This document shows, in pieces, positions 35,442-44,287 of a stretch of DNA of 64,000 bases (the stretch's first letter is position 1; the number at the start of each line of letters is the position of its first letter). The translations under genes were made by a program, and so were the position numbers. Location of the stretch: the NCBI RefSeq assembly GCF_000758605.1, contig NZ_CP009282.1:3472001-3536000 (forward strand), in the 5' to 3' direction. The stretch is from Paenibacillus sp. FSL R5-0912 (GTDB taxonomy: Bacteria > Bacillota > Bacilli > Paenibacillales > Paenibacillaceae). The notes beneath the pieces were generated by a model. That model was not told the origin of the DNA. It did not search any database and saw only the letters and a list, made by a program, of their open reading frames with translations.

Positions 35442-36386
35442 ATGAGAATAATAAGTTTGCTAGTAGCGCTAATGGTTATAGCCGGTTGCTCGGGAACCGG
35501 CAGTAATGAATCTGCGGAGCCGCCGGAAGCATCTGTGACTTCAGAAACAGCAGCACAGTCTTCTGCACCACAAGCCTCTCCGGCGGATACAACCGCTGAT
35601 TATACGGGGGAAGTACCGGAAGTCTCCCCGGAGATTTCGGATAAATATTCAGGCTTCTTACATATGGATGCCGTTCAGCTGAACGGGCAGATCTACGAGG
35701 TGTATTACTGGAACAAAGGGGAGTTTACGTATAAGCAGTTTGCGATTGTGAAGGACGGGAAGATTGTCTTTGACAGCAAGCAGGCCGGAATTAAGATTGA
35801 AGGCGGCAATATCTGGAGTGAGGAGGATGATCTCTGGGCGGAAGCGCTTGTGCAGAATAACCATGCCACCTTTTTGTTCAGTCTGATGGATAACCGTCCT
35901 GAATCATCCTATATTGTCGTGGAGGAAATCGACGGAGTCATGCAGGTGACTGTTAACGATAATGTCTCGGTGAACTATGAGGATACGGATCAGGACGGAG
36001 ATGAGGATTTGCTTGCAAGTCCCTTTTCCGGGCAATTGCCGCTTGGTCCAGCGCTGGTAGGCGTGTATGAGCTTCAGGGAACACGGTATGTACCGGATAA
36101 GACCCTCACCAAGCAATATGCGGAAGACCAGCTGCGGCTAAATGAGCAGGAGTACAAAAATAACCCCACAGACCTGACATTGGACAGCCTGCTCAGTGCT
36201 TATCTGATTCTGGAGCAGCGTAGTTTTGCGTTGTCGCGGTTTGAAGAATTCTATGAGTGGGCAGGACAGCGTGCCGGAGACGGCGGTTTTGTGGACGAAT
36301 ATTATGACCGCTTGAAGAAGAACGAGACGCCGGAATACTTCAGCGGATGGATGGACAAGCTGGAGCCATTGCGTACAGAGCGATAA
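35442..36386 (+). CDS. hypothetical lipoprotein
   Basis: A 314-residue lipoprotein. AGGAGG precedes the ATG of MRIISLLVALMVIAGCSGTG, whose lipobox VIAGC puts the lipidated Cys near residue 15. A Ser/Ala/Pro/Glu-rich linker (about 20-60) leads to a domain with an acidic calcium-like loop YEDTDQDGDEDLLASPF near residue 185, of the kind seen in FG-GAP or dockerin loops. No enzyme motif is recognised. It sits after rluF and before a strong shared terminator. Confidence 0.75.
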   Translation: MRIISLLVALMVIAGCSGTGSNESAEPPEASVTSETAAQSSAPQASPADTTADYTGEVPEVSPEISDKYSGFLHMDAVQLNGQIYEVYYWNKGEFTYKQFAIVKDGKIVFDSKQAGIKIEGGNIWSEEDDLWAEALVQNNHATFLFSLMDNRPESSYIVVEEIDGVMQVTVNDNVSVNYEDTDQDGDEDLLASPFSGQLPLGPALVGVYELQGTRYVPDKTLTKQYAEDQLRLNEQEYKNNPTDLTLDSLLSAYLILEQRSFALSRFEEFYEWAGQRAGDGGFVDEYYDRLKKNETPEYFSGWMDKLEPLRTER

Positions 36387-36410
36387 ACCTGGACTTGTCT
36401 ATTCAATTCT

Positions 36411-36461
36411 AAAAAGGGATTCCGGAGGCAGCGGTTAATGGCCTCCGTGAATCCCTTTTTT
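36411..36461. terminator. strong bidirectional terminator
   Basis: AAAAAGGGATTC-GGAGGC pairs with GCCTCC-GAATCCCTTTTTT around a ten-base loop; it has A and T runs on either side and serves the convergent lipoprotein and ABC exporter genes. Confidence 0.88.
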
Positions 36462-36476
36462 CAATTCCGTACAACA

Positions 36477-38309
36477 TCAAGTGGCGGACTCTGACGCCTG
36501 AAACTGCTTGTTATACAAATCCCTGTAGACCCCGTTGTCCGCCAGCAGAGAAGCATGTTGTCCATACTCCACAATAGCGCCGTCCTGAACGACGAGAATC
36601 GTATCGGCAGCCATAATGGTGGAAAGCCTGTGGGCGATAACGATGCTGGTCTTGCCCAGCAGCAGCTGATGCATCGCCTGTTGGATATAGAACTCCGACA
36701 CTGTATCCAGTGACGAGGTGGCTTCATCCATGATAATAATGGGCGGATTCTTGAGCAGCACGCGGGCGATCGAGATCCGCTGCTTCTCTCCGCCGGACAG
36801 CTTGATTCCCCGGTTACCGACTACCGTATTGTAGCCTTCAGGGAGCTTCATAATGAAATCATGAATATAAGCGGCTTCACAGGCAGCAATCATCTCAGCT
36901 TCAGTGGCACTGGCGCTTGCATAGAGCAGATTCTCTTGGATGGTTCCGTTGAACAGATACGTATCCTGCGTAACCAGCCCGATCTGAGAACGCAGGGAGT
37001 GCAGTGTGAATTCACGGATATCTTTGCCGCCGATGCGGATCACACCCGAATCCAGTTCATAGAGTCTGGGGATGAGGTTGGTAATGGTCGTTTTACCCGC
37101 TCCGCTGGGGCCGACCAGCGCAGTCAGTGATCCGGCGGCAGCCGTGAAGGAAATCTCCCGCAGGGCCGGTTTGCCCGGCTGATAGGCGAAATTCACCTTG
37201 TCGAAGACGATATCCTGGCCGTCAGCACTGCTTGGCAGGGCCAGCGGCGAATCCACAATCAGCGGGTCCATATCGAAATAGTCAAAAATCCGTTCAAACA
37301 GCGCCACCGACCGGTTCACATCCACATACAGATTAGTCATTTGCATGACCGGCCCGTATAATCTGCCCAGCAGCGCCACAAAGGTGATAATCGCACCCAC
37401 CGTCAGCTCTCCTTGAATAAATAAATAACCCCCGTACAGATATATCAGCATGGGCCCGATACTGGTGAAGGTGGTGAGGACCAGCATAAACCAGCGGCCG
37501 GCCATCGATTCTCTGATCTGCAGGCGAGTCGCCTGGGCATTAACGGTTCTGAAGCTTGCCAGCTCGGTGTCTTCCTTGGTGAATAGCTTCATGAGCATAT
37601 ATCCACTGAGACTGAGCGTTTCCTGGATGATCTGGTTTTGCTCGGAGATCTTCTCCTGGGTTTCCTTGGCCAGCTTCCAGCGTACATTGCCCATTTTGCG
37701 GGTTGGCATAATGAACAGGGGGACGACCAGTATGCCCAGCAGCGCCAGCTTCCAGTTCATAATAAACAGAGTTGCCGCTGTCGTAGTCAGAATGAACAGA
37801 TTGCTGGCAAAATTAACGATGGTGCTGTTGAACACGCCCTGTATCCCGGCAATATCACTGGTCATTCGGGTGATGACTTCGCCTTGCTTGACCCCTGAGA
37901 AGAACTGCAGCGGCATGCCCTGCAAATGGCGGTACATCTGATTTTTCATATCATGGACAATATTTTGCGAGATAAAAGAGTTAAGGTAATTCTGCAGCAC
38001 TCCCAGCAGACCGGACACTACAGTTGTTCCGAGTGAGGCAAGAACGAGCAGAACCAGCAGCCTCAGGTTTTTATCCGGAAGCGCGCGGTCAATAATATGC
38101 TGAATCAGGATCGGAGGGAGCAGCCCGAGCACTGCGGTAATGCACAGCACAATCATCACCAGCAGGGTCTGCTTCCAGTAAGGCAGGAAATATTTCACGA
38201 TGCGGAGCAGCAGCGTCTTGGATATATCCGGCTTCGCCTCATCATCGTCGAACTTTAATTTGCCATGCCCGGGCCCGCCGAATCCCATTGGACCGAAGCC
38301 TCTTCCCAT
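36477..38309 (-). CDS. ABC exporter, fused membrane and ATPase domains
   Basis: A 610-residue half-transporter of the MsbA/LmrA-type exporter family. A Gly/Phe-rich start (GRGFGPMGFGGPGHG) precedes six membrane helices (about residues 45-330) and a C-terminal ATPase with Walker A GPSGAGKTT, signature LSGGEKQRIS, Walker B IIIMDEATSSLD and switch His in IVIAHRLS. It likely forms a homodimer that exports lipids or drugs. Its ATG shares one base with the stop of the MarR gene before it, so the repressor and the exporter form one transcript. Confidence 0.93.
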   Translation of the reverse strand: MGRGFGPMGFGGPGHGKLKFDDDEAKPDISKTLLLRIVKYFLPYWKQTLLVMIVLCITAVLGLLPPILIQHIIDRALPDKNLRLLVLLVLASLGTTVVSGLLGVLQNYLNSFISQNIVHDMKNQMYRHLQGMPLQFFSGVKQGEVITRMTSDIAGIQGVFNSTIVNFASNLFILTTTAATLFIMNWKLALLGILVVPLFIMPTRKMGNVRWKLAKETQEKISEQNQIIQETLSLSGYMLMKLFTKEDTELASFRTVNAQATRLQIRESMAGRWFMLVLTTFTSIGPMLIYLYGGYLFIQGELTVGAIITFVALLGRLYGPVMQMTNLYVDVNRSVALFERIFDYFDMDPLIVDSPLALPSSADGQDIVFDKVNFAYQPGKPALREISFTAAAGSLTALVGPSGAGKTTITNLIPRLYELDSGVIRIGGKDIREFTLHSLRSQIGLVTQDTYLFNGTIQENLLYASASATEAEMIAACEAAYIHDFIMKLPEGYNTVVGNRGIKLSGGEKQRISIARVLLKNPPIIIMDEATSSLDTVSEFYIQQAMHQLLLGKTSIVIAHRLSTIMAADTILVVQDGAIVEYGQHASLLADNGVYRDLYNKQFQASESAT

Positions 38310-38785
38310 TATTCATCACCAGCTTTGTGTGTATTTAAGTTATCCTGATTCCGGGTCAGCTGTTCGAGCAGCTGTGAGTGCATTTGAATGAGCGACTGGA
38401 CTTCTTCTCCGGAAAAATGATCCAGAGCCGCGCCCAGCATTTGGTATGAGTAGGCGTCTTCGTTATATTGTCTGCACAGCGCTTCACCTGCCGGTGTGAG
38501 ATTCAGCCTCGTTTCCCTGCGGTCTGCCTCGGAGGCGGTCCGGGTCACCAGTTCCTTCTCGGCCAACACATCAATATGCAGGCTTACGCGGCTCTTGGCA
38601 AATACCAGACGCTCCGTTATTTCCTTCTGCGATTGACCCGGATGCTTGAGGAGAGAATTCAGTATACCGATCTGATGCACGGTTAAACCGAGATCCGCAG
38701 CGCTCTGATGGGCCAGCTTACGGAGCTGGCGGGCAACGGCAAGCAAGGAATGATACACCTCTATCGTCTGCGCCGGATCTGTCAT
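38309..38785 (-). CDS. MarR-family regulator of the ABC exporter
   Basis: A 158-residue MarR regulator. The ATG at 38785 is chosen because GAGGAGG precedes it on the minus strand, whereas the longer frame would begin upstream of the promoter. Helix-turn-helix KEITERLVFAKSRVSLHIDV and the wing RTASEADRRETRLNLTPAGE are clear. A symmetrical operator overlaps its start region (see below), which fits autorepression of marR and the exporter. Confidence 0.92.
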   Translation of the reverse strand: MTDPAQTIEVYHSLLAVARQLRKLAHQSAADLGLTVHQIGILNSLLKHPGQSQKEITERLVFAKSRVSLHIDVLAEKELVTRTASEADRRETRLNLTPAGEALCRQYNEDAYSYQMLGAALDHFSGEEVQSLIQMHSQLLEQLTRNQDNLNTHKAGDE

Positions 38786-38819
38786 GGGGCAACCTCCTCT
38801 GATCTGATAATAGTTTCTT

Positions 38820-38874
38820 TTGTTAACAGTTAACAATGTAAACTGATTATACGCCTGAATATTCCAAAAGTAAA
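38820..38874 (-). promoter_or_regulatory. promoter and palindromic operator of marR-ABC operon
   Basis: On the minus strand TTTACT (38874-38869) and TATAAT (38851-38846) are 17 bases apart. Immediately downstream lies TTGTTAACAGTTAACAA (38820-38836), a perfect 8-1-8 palindrome placed over the expected start point, a typical MarR-type repression site. Confidence 0.7.
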
Positions 38875-38932
38875 TGTTACGCTGAAATAGCGGTAAACAG
38901 ATTATGCCGGAATACATAAGAAACACCCGCAG

Positions 38933-38959
38933 CGCCTGTGTGAAGGCAGCAGCGGGTGT
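38933..38959 (-). terminator. terminator of the thi operon
   Basis: ACACCCGC and GCGGGTGT form an eight-base outer stem with further pairing inside, followed on the minus strand by TTTCTT. It lies 34 bases after thiE. Confidence 0.65.
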
Positions 38960-38992
38960 ATTTGTAATTGAAATACGCTCATTTATATAAGC

Positions 38993-39664
38993 TCATTCCG
39001 GAAGCATTCCGCATTGTATAATCCGCCCGAATGCCCTCGCGGTCTCCCGGATATCCTCCGCTCCGGCAATGGCCGAGATGACGGAGATTCCGTCTGCACC
39101 GGCCCGGATTACCGGCAGGGCGTTATCCAGGCTAATACCGCCGATCCCTACCAGGGGAACATTAAGTCCGCTGCGGCGGAGCGTTTCAATGACAGCCGTC
39201 CCTTGAACGGCTTCGGCATCGTCTTTGGAGGAGGTGGGGTAGACCGGACCGACCCCGAGATAATCGGCTCCGTCCGCAATAGCCTGCTGCGCTTCCGCGA
39301 GATTATGGGCGGAAACGCCGATGATCTTGTGCTCGCCGAGCCGCTGGCGGATCGTCCGGGCCGGCAGATCATCCTGGCCGGCATGGACCCCGTCTGCATC
39401 AAGTGCTACCGCCAGCTCCAGGTCGTCATTGACGATGAACGGAATCTGCCGGTCCCGGCAGATTGCCCGGAGCTGCTGGCCAAGCTCTAGCAGAGCAGCG
39501 CCGGTCAGAGCACCGGGACCCTTTTCACGGAACTGGAATAAGGTGATTCCCCCGTCTGCTGCGGCAGATAAAGTCTCGGCTGGAGAGATGCGGCAGTTCA
39601 CGCTGCCCATAATGAAATATACCTTAAGGAGCTTGCGTATATCCTCACGGTCCATTCGTTTCAT
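38993..39664 (-). CDS. thiE: thiamine-phosphate synthase
   Basis: A 223-residue ThiE, which joins HMP diphosphate and thiazole phosphate to give thiamine phosphate in the cytosol. TIM-barrel signatures are in order: LFQFREKG, VNDDLELAVALDADGVHAGQ (pyrophosphate/Mg site), GVSAHNLAEA, DYLGVGPVYPTSSKDD and VGIGGI. It overlaps thiD by four bases and is the last gene of the riboswitch-controlled operon. Confidence 0.96.
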   Translation of the reverse strand: MKRMDREDIRKLLKVYFIMGSVNCRISPAETLSAAADGGITLFQFREKGPGALTGAALLELGQQLRAICRDRQIPFIVNDDLELAVALDADGVHAGQDDLPARTIRQRLGEHKIIGVSAHNLAEAQQAIADGADYLGVGPVYPTSSKDDAEAVQGTAVIETLRRSGLNVPLVGIGGISLDNALPVIRAGADGISVISAIAGAEDIRETARAFGRIIQCGMLPE

Positions 39665-40488
39665 AGCTGCTGCCCCCTTGATCTGATACGGTTCCCGTAA
39701 GCAAAATGATTGGTCGGCCCGTGTCCTGCCCCGAGGTTCAGACTGTCCTCAATAGCTGCCTGAATGAAGGCTTTGGCTGTATGAACCGCTTCATCAATGG
39801 AGTGGCCGAGCGCAAGTCCTGCCGTCACTGCCGCCGAGTAAGTACAGCCGGTCCCATGCGTATGCCTGGTCTCGATCCGCGGACTGGTCATATATTGGAA
39901 TTCCCGGCCGTCATAGAGCAGGTCCACCAGCTGATCGCCTGACGGATCATGTCCACCCTTAAGAACAATGTACTGCGGCCCCATCTGATGCAGGAGTCTT
40001 GCAGCCTGTTCTCTGTCTGCTATTCCATTAATCTTCATCCCGGTGAGAATCTCTGCTTCGGGAAGATTAGGAGTAACCACAAGTGCCAGAGGCAGCAATC
40101 CGTTAATCAGTGCCTGCACGGCTTCCTGCAGCAGCAGAGCGGACCCGCCCTTGGCAATCATTACCGGGTCGATCACAAGCCGCTGCTGCCAGCCGTACGC
40201 TGTCACCTTATCCGCGACAACACCGATAATCTTACTGCTGAACAGCATACCGGTCTTAATGGCATCTGGCGCCAAGTCGCTCCCAATAGAATCCAGCTGT
40301 GCAGCAACGGCTTCCGGCTCCAGCGGATATACACCTTGAACGCCTAAGGTATTCTGTGCCGTGACCGCAGTGAGCGCGGACATTCCGTAGACTCCAAGCT
40401 CCTGGAAGGTCTTCAGATCAGCCTGGATACCGGCACCGCCGCCGCTGTCAGAGCCGGCAATCGTTAACGCTTTACGTATAAGGGTCAT
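39661..40488 (-). CDS. thiD: HMP/HMP-phosphate kinase
   Basis: A 275-residue ThiD of the ribokinase-like fold that phosphorylates hydroxymethylpyrimidine twice. Visible motifs are [20 protein letters not shown] at the N-terminus, [25 protein letters not shown] and the anion-hole loop [15 protein letters not shown]. It overlaps thiE and follows thiM by 27 bases. Confidence 0.96.
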   Translation of the reverse strand: MTLIRKALTIAGSDSGGGAGIQADLKTFQELGVYGMSALTAVTAQNTLGVQGVYPLEPEAVAAQLDSIGSDLAPDAIKTGMLFSSKIIGVVADKVTAYGWQQRLVIDPVMIAKGGSALLLQEAVQALINGLLPLALVVTPNLPEAEILTGMKINGIADREQAARLLHQMGPQYIVLKGGHDPSGDQLVDLLYDGREFQYMTSPRIETRHTHGTGCTYSAAVTAGLALGHSIDEAVHTAKAFIQAAIEDSLNLGAGHGPTNHFAYGNRIRSRGQQL

Positions 40489-40515
40489 CGGATATTCTCC
40501 TCTATAAGGTGCGGT

Positions 40516-41313
40516 TTATTGTTCAAGCAGCTGCAGGCGTGACCGGCTGCTGTAGATATCTGGTGTGACCAGGGACAATTGATTCAGGAACTCCATCTGG
40601 AAGCTGCCGGGTCCTTGTCCTTCCGCGGCTTCAGCGGCAATCTCGGCTGCCACGCCGTAGAACGAGATTGCTTCGGCAGCTGCCTCAAGCACATTCCCGC
40701 CGCTTACTGCAAGAAATGCGCCTACTACGGCACTGAGCAGACAGCCGGTTCCCGTCACTTGGGTCAGGATGGAATGGCCGTTGCTGGCGATGTAGGTGCG
40801 CGTGCCGTCGGTAATGATATCCTCCTTGCCGGTGATGATCACCACGCAGTCCAGCTTCCGCGCAGCCTTGTTCGCCAAGGCAATCACATCGCCGTCACCT
40901 GCTCCGGCGTCGACGCCTTTGCTCGCCCAGCTCTCTCCGGCGACATTGGCAACTTCGGCCACATTGCCGCGCAGAGCGGTCAGCTGCAGCTCACCGAGCA
41001 GCTTCGCGGTAACGTCAGTGCGGTACGGTGTAGCGCCTGCTCCAACGGGATCGAGCACGAGCGGGACACCATGCCGGTTCGCGGCTTGTCCGGCCTTCAC
41101 CATTGAAGCGATGGCGGCTTCATTCAGTGTACCGATGTTCAGCACGACCGCCCCGGACATCGCGGCAACATCCGCCACCTCTTCCAGTGCGTCGGCCATG
41201 AACGGGGAAGCCCCCAGCGCCAGCAGTCCGTTAGCGGTGAAATTAGCCACAACAATATTGGTAATGTTATGTACGAGCGGATTTGCCTGCCGTACCTTAG
41301 ATACAAAAGACAT
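40516..41313 (-). CDS. thiM: hydroxyethylthiazole kinase
   Basis: A 265-residue ThiM that salvages the thiazole half of thiamine. Motifs are NPLVHNITNIVVANFTANGL, GASPFMADA, LVLDPVGAGAT, LRGNVAEVANV and the catalytic VTGTGCLLSAVVGAF. The ATG at 41313 is taken because AGGAGG precedes it; the longer frame reaches into the upstream spacer. It lies 75 bases after thiY. Confidence 0.95.
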   Translation of the reverse strand: MSFVSKVRQANPLVHNITNIVVANFTANGLLALGASPFMADALEEVADVAAMSGAVVLNIGTLNEAAIASMVKAGQAANRHGVPLVLDPVGAGATPYRTDVTAKLLGELQLTALRGNVAEVANVAGESWASKGVDAGAGDGDVIALANKAARKLDCVVIITGKEDIITDGTRTYIASNGHSILTQVTGTGCLLSAVVGAFLAVSGGNVLEAAAEAISFYGVAAEIAAEAAEGQGPGSFQMEFLNQLSLVTPDIYSSRSRLQLLEQ

Positions 41314-41388
41314 GATTATTCCTCCTGAAAGTTTGATAGCATACGCATGCTTGAGATCATTTCGCAAAACTAACTTCGAAAGCATGTT

Positions 41389-42468
41389 CTATAAATTAAT
41401 AAAAGCATCTGCACTGTCAACTTCCTCTGCCAGCAGACCGCCCTCGCTCAGCCATTTACGGACATTCTCCCAGGAAGCGGTATCCTGATATCCGAAGGGC
41501 TGTGACCCGGCGTCCATAAGCGGCAGCAGAATTTCCAGGCTGCGCTTCTCGATGGCTTCATCAAGCGGTGCGGTGGCATCCTGATGCTCCAGCAGAAGCT
41601 TCAGCGCCTGCTCCGGCTGCTTAGTGACGAATTGCTGACCCTTGCGCGCAGCATTCATGAACTTTTGGAAATATGCCGAGGAATCCTGTAGACCCTGGTC
41701 ACTTGCGACCAGCACCAGCTCATAATAATCAGGAACCCCGTAGTCTACCGGATTGAACGAACGCACAGGATGGCCTTCCTGTTCTAATATCAGCTGCTCA
41801 TGGTTGATGAAGCCGCCCATAATTCCATCCACACGCCCGGTGGAGAGGGCAGGGATAAGCTCAAAGCCAACGTCAATCAGCTTCAGGGAGGCGGGATCGC
41901 CGCCATCGGTTTGGATCATAGTGTGCAGCATGGCTTCATACAGCGGAATGGAGGAGTAACCGGCTTGCTTGCCTGAGAGCTCTCCGGGGCGGGTTATTCC
42001 GCTGTCTGCGGAAACCATGAGATGGTTCAGGGGATGCCGTACCAGAGCGGCGACGGATTTGACCGGAATCTGCTCTCCCCGGGCCATCAGCACCTGCGGC
42101 TGGTAGCTGAGGGCCAGATCGACTTGTCCGGCAGCTACCAGCTTCAGCGCGTCGTTGCTGTCGGCAGGCATCTGTATCTCAACATCAAGCCCCTCTTCGG
42201 CAAAATACCCCTCACTCTGAGCTGCATACAAAAAGGAATGAACGGCATTAGGATACCAGTCGAGCATGATCGTCAGCTTATGGGCTGTACCGTCTGCGGC
42301 TGCCGCCGGAGCGGATGATGCCAATGATGAGCCGGAGCCAGCCGGCCCGTTATTGCCGGCGCAGCCGGGCAGAACCAAAAGAACAGACAGGAGCAGTACA
42401 TAAGGCAGCAACTTATAAGGTTGAGCACTACGGGGGTAGAGATAACGGGTATAGCGGATTGGAGTCAT
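41389..42468 (-). CDS. thiY: thiamine-precursor ABC binding lipoprotein
   Basis: A 359-residue NMT1/THI5-like binding protein with a long basic leader and lipobox VLPGC near residue 36. The fold begins LTIMLDWYPNAVHSFLYAA then SEGYFAEEGLDVEIQMP, the hallmark of the ThiY group that binds formylaminopyrimidine or HMP. It overlaps the permease gene by four bases. Placement under a TPP riboswitch and beside thiM-thiD-thiE supports pyrimidine-precursor uptake; which pyrimidine is bound cannot be told. Confidence 0.88.
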   Translation of the reverse strand: MTPIRYTRYLYPRSAQPYKLLPYVLLLSVLLVLPGCAGNNGPAGSGSSLASSAPAAAADGTAHKLTIMLDWYPNAVHSFLYAAQSEGYFAEEGLDVEIQMPADSNDALKLVAAGQVDLALSYQPQVLMARGEQIPVKSVAALVRHPLNHLMVSADSGITRPGELSGKQAGYSSIPLYEAMLHTMIQTDGGDPASLKLIDVGFELIPALSTGRVDGIMGGFINHEQLILEQEGHPVRSFNPVDYGVPDYYELVLVASDQGLQDSSAYFQKFMNAARKGQQFVTKQPEQALKLLLEHQDATAPLDEAIEKRSLEILLPLMDAGSQPFGYQDTASWENVRKWLSEGGLLAEEVDSADAFINL

Positions 42469-43241
42469 GAATAACGTCCTCTTTTCTTCAAAAATAACTT
42501 CTCAAGCGTAGCAATACAAAGAAACAGAGTGATCCCAAGAGCGGACAGCAGCACAACAGCGGCAAACATATCGGCACTCTGCAGATTGCCGGCCATTCTC
42601 CGGCTGAAGTAACCGAGCCCCTGGCTGCCACCCAGCCATTCGCCGATGGTAGCGCCGATGACACAGTACACTACCGACAGCTTCAGTCCGGAGAAAAAGG
42701 ACGGCAGGGCCAGCGGAACAGCAGCCTTGCGGAGAATCTGCCAGCGGTTCGCGCCAAGCGTCAACAACAGCTCGCGGTACTGCTCCGTATTCTTGCCCAG
42801 CCCGTCGTAGGTGCCGACAACCACCGGGAAGAAGGCGGTCAGGAACACTACGGCGACCTTACTCCACAAGGTGTAGCCGAACCACATGATAAACAGGGGA
42901 GAGAGGGCAACCAGCGGAATCGTCTGGCTGATAATCAGCAGCGGATACAGCGCTTTGGCCATCGGCCTGAATAGATGCATGCCCGTTCCCAGCAGACTGC
43001 CGCAGAAGACGGACAGAGCGAAGCCTGTTAGTACCTCAAGCAGCGTTGCGGGCAGGTGCACACCGAAGAGCAGACGCCGCTCCTCCATCAGAGCGCTCCA
43101 GATGGCAGTGGGGGCCGGCAGGATGAACGGAGGAATCAGCCCCAGCCGGGACACCGTTTCCCAGACTGCAAGGATCAGCAGCACGAGCAGAATAGCCGGG
43201 CTGTATTCCCGCAGCAATCTTCTATAAAAGACGGTTGTCAT
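42465..43241 (-). CDS. thiX: thiamine-precursor ABC permease
   Basis: A 258-residue inner-membrane permease with about six helices of the SsuC/TauC/ThiX type. The ATPase-coupling loop reads LLTLGANRWQILRKAAVPLALP. It overlaps the ATPase gene by 20 bases and the binding-protein gene by four, so all three are coupled. Confidence 0.9.
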   Translation of the reverse strand: MTTVFYRRLLREYSPAILLVLLILAVWETVSRLGLIPPFILPAPTAIWSALMEERRLLFGVHLPATLLEVLTGFALSVFCGSLLGTGMHLFRPMAKALYPLLIISQTIPLVALSPLFIMWFGYTLWSKVAVVFLTAFFPVVVGTYDGLGKNTEQYRELLLTLGANRWQILRKAAVPLALPSFFSGLKLSVVYCVIGATIGEWLGGSQGLGYFSRRMAGNLQSADMFAAVVLLSALGITLFLCIATLEKLFLKKRGRYS

Positions 43242-43989
43242 TCAGCTTCAGCTCCAACTCCTTCCGCAGGGCAACAAACTGCGGTTCGTAATTCAGACTG
43301 TGATGTCTGGGGCGGGGCAGACCGGTGATGAACTCCTGCATACCGCCCCCGGCACCGCCGGTCATCAGATAGATGCGGTCGCTAAGCAGAAGCGCTTCTT
43401 CAAGGTCATGGGTAATGAACAGCACAGTCTTCTCCAGTCCCGACCATAATTCCAGCAGCCAGCGGTGAAGCTCCCGCTTGGTTATGGCGTCCAGCGCCCC
43501 GAACGGCTCGTCCAGCAGGAGCAGCTCATTCCCGGCGGCAAGGGTGCGGAGCACCGCAACCCGCTGGCGCATGCCACCCGACAGCTCATGCGGATACGCA
43601 GCTCCGGTCTCACCAAGACCGAACTGCTGCAGCATGCTGCGGATCTGGATAACGGCTTCCTCTTTGGAGCCGCTCCGCTTCAGTTCCCAGGGCAGCAGGC
43701 AATTGTCCAGCACGGTTCTCCACGGCAGCAGGAGATCCCGCTGCGGCATATATCCGACCTGGCCGAGCCGCTCCAAGGCGTTTTTGGACGGTTGCCCGTG
43801 CAGTGCAACCTCGCCGCTGCCGGGTTCCAGCAGGCCGGCGATAATCTTGAACAGCGTGCTTTTGCCGCAGCCGCTGGCCCCCACGACGGAGATGAACTCC
43901 CCGCGGCGGACCTTCATGGAGATTTCGGAGAAGACCGGAGCCCTTGAAGCTGCGCCGAAAGAATAGGACAGGTTCGCGATGTTGATCAT
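43222..43989 (-). CDS. thiZ: thiamine-precursor ABC ATPase
   Basis: A 255-residue ATPase with Walker A VGASGCGKSTLF, signature LSGGMRQRVAVLRTLA, Walker B LLLLDEPFGALD and switch region FITHDLEEAL. It is the first gene after the TPP riboswitch. AAGGAGG lies 16 bases before the ATG of MINIANLSYS, and only one base before an upstream in-frame TTG (44004), so the start is not certain; I prefer the ATG. Confidence 0.88.
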   Translation of the reverse strand: MINIANLSYSFGAASRAPVFSEISMKVRRGEFISVVGASGCGKSTLFKIIAGLLEPGSGEVALHGQPSKNALERLGQVGYMPQRDLLLPWRTVLDNCLLPWELKRSGSKEEAVIQIRSMLQQFGLGETGAAYPHELSGGMRQRVAVLRTLAAGNELLLLDEPFGALDAITKRELHRWLLELWSGLEKTVLFITHDLEEALLLSDRIYLMTGGAGGGMQEFITGLPRPRHHSLNYEPQFVALRKELELKLNDNRLL

Positions 43990-44042
43990 AGGATGGGGAA
44001 GCAAGCCTCCTTAGGGAAAAGTGATTACGCTACGAAAACAAG

Positions 44043-44078
44043 AAAGACCCATCCATTTCCGGAGGAAATGAATGGGTC
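44043..44078 (-). terminator. riboswitch expression-platform terminator
   Basis: On the minus strand AGACCCAT-CATTTCC pairs with GGAAATG-ATGGGTCT, followed by TTTCTTGTTTT, between the TPP aptamer and thiZ. This is the expected position for ligand-controlled termination. Confidence 0.8.
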
Positions 44079-44128
44079 TGAAGGTACAGTCAGTTTGCAA
44101 AGACGCGGAACCGCTGATACATTCTGCT

Positions 44129-44213
44129 CCACTTCCCTCCGCTGGTATGATCCAGATCAGGTTCCAAGGGTCCGGAGCTTAAGCTCCGTCTCAGTCGGCC
44201 GACTCCCCTAGTG
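44129..44213 (-). ncRNA. TPP (THI-box) riboswitch aptamer
   Basis: Read on the minus strand, the conserved core appears in order: ACTAGGGGAGT, the CTGAGA-type motif in GACTGAGACGG, then ACCCTTGGAACCTGATCTGG and ATCATACCAGCGGAGGGAAG. These are the invariant P2/P3 and P4/P5 segments of the thiamine pyrophosphate aptamer. It controls the six-gene thi operon by termination. Confidence 0.95.
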
Positions 44214-44249
44214 AAATAACAGGCGCTATTGAATTCGTAATTGCTACTT

Positions 44250-44277
44250 AATATACCATAATTCCTCCGCTTGTAAA
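44250..44277 (-). promoter_or_regulatory. promoter of the thi operon
   Basis: On the minus strand TTTACA (44277-44272) and TATATT (44255-44250) are 16 bases apart, 37 bases before the riboswitch aptamer. Confidence 0.6.
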
Positions 44278-44287
44278 GAGCCTGTAC

